Shown: positions 6,000 through 6,124 of the stretch, piece by piece | How the letters are laid out: the number at the start of each line of letters is the position of its first letter | How positions within the stretch are numbered: position 1 is the first letter of the stretch | NCBI GenBank assembly: GCA_005884155.1 | Contig: VAXD01000121.1 | Location: forward strand, 1,578-7,701 | Reading direction: 5' to 3' | Source: Actinomycetota bacterium | GTDB lineage: Bacteria; Actinomycetota; Thermoleophilia; Gaiellales; Gaiellaceae | DNA length: 6,124 bases | The notes under the pieces: generated by a model | What the model saw: only the letters and a program-made list of their open reading frames with translations | Databases searched by the model: none | What the model was told of the DNA's origin: nothing | Program-made: the position numbers and the translations under genes

Positions 6000-6124
6000 G
6001 TGCGACCCGCCTGGGCATCGGACGTGCTCTCGTTATTCCTCGCGCTCGCGGCGATCCCGAGTCCGCCGGGGGAGGAGCGGGCCGTCGCCGACCGCGTGCT
6101 CGAGTACCTTGCCGCGCTCGGGCT
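6000..6124 (+). CDS. M20-family metallopeptidase (PepT-like), 5' end only
   Basis: About 41 codons are visible before the window ends. VLSLFLALAAIPSPPGEERA (residues 9-28) followed by VADRVLEYLAALG is the typical opening of M20/M28-type zinc aminopeptidases such as tripeptide aminopeptidase PepT and related di/tripeptidases: a short helix, the conserved 'IPSPPGEE' turn, then the helix leading to the first strand. The metal ligands (the HxD motif and later residues) would lie beyond the edge, so activity cannot be judged. The start is taken as GTG 6000; GTG 6024 is possible, and the frame is open upstream without another good start. It is separated from the previous gene by 137 nt with a hairpin, so it is probably a new transcription unit. 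Confidence 0.7.
   Translation, partial: MRPAWASDVLSLFLALAAIPSPPGEERAVADRVLEYLAALG

Overview
The window is strongly GC-rich, codon third positions are almost always G or C, and GTG starts are used. The gene order steA - mctB/steB - pyrG is the conserved actinobacterial core, which in Mycobacterium follows tlyA-ppnK-recN. Codon use, protein style and two lineage-type insertions in that core (an SRPBCC protein and a glycosyltransferase) suggest a deep-branching Actinomycetota, probably class Thermoleophilia (Gaiellales/Solirubrobacterales-like). That placement is inference; no marker RNA is present.

Left block (1-4876, all plus strand, very tightly packed). It holds the 3' part of steA (thiamine-pyrophosphokinase-like division protein), a small SRPBCC/START-fold protein, an MctB/SteB-type membrane-anchored protein, a large glycosyltransferase, and pyrG (CTP synthase). 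Gaps are about 10 nt or less, and the mctB/glycosyltransferase and glycosyltransferase/pyrG junctions overlap, so this is one operon. SteA's C-terminal membrane helix lies in another frame from its catalytic-like domain. A one-base shift near 559-568 breaks steA and makes it appear fused to the SRPBCC gene. The glycosyltransferase is the most interesting protein: a GT2 domain in front of a shortened MraY/WecA-like domain that keeps the family's acidic motifs. The block looks dedicated to envelope assembly and division plus CTP supply.

Middle block (4877-5862). A short convergent spacer follows pyrG. Next come a minus-strand YtrA-type GntR repressor gene and a divergent plus-strand gene for a membrane-anchored small protein. 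The 41-nt gap between them holds most of a near-perfect inverted repeat (10-nt arms, 3-nt spacer), and a consensus -35 hexamer lies inside the start of gntR. The divergent gene is split by a second apparent frameshift: the basic/transmembrane N-terminal half is in one frame and a beta-rich, barrel-like C-terminal half in another.

Right edge (5863-6124). A spacer with a terminator-like hairpin and a possible leaderless promoter leads into the first codons of an M20-family metallopeptidase that runs off the window. The nudix and xerD genes that follow pyrG in Mycobacterium are not here, so synteny breaks after pyrG. I see no tRNA, rRNA, CRISPR array, insertion sequence or phage gene.
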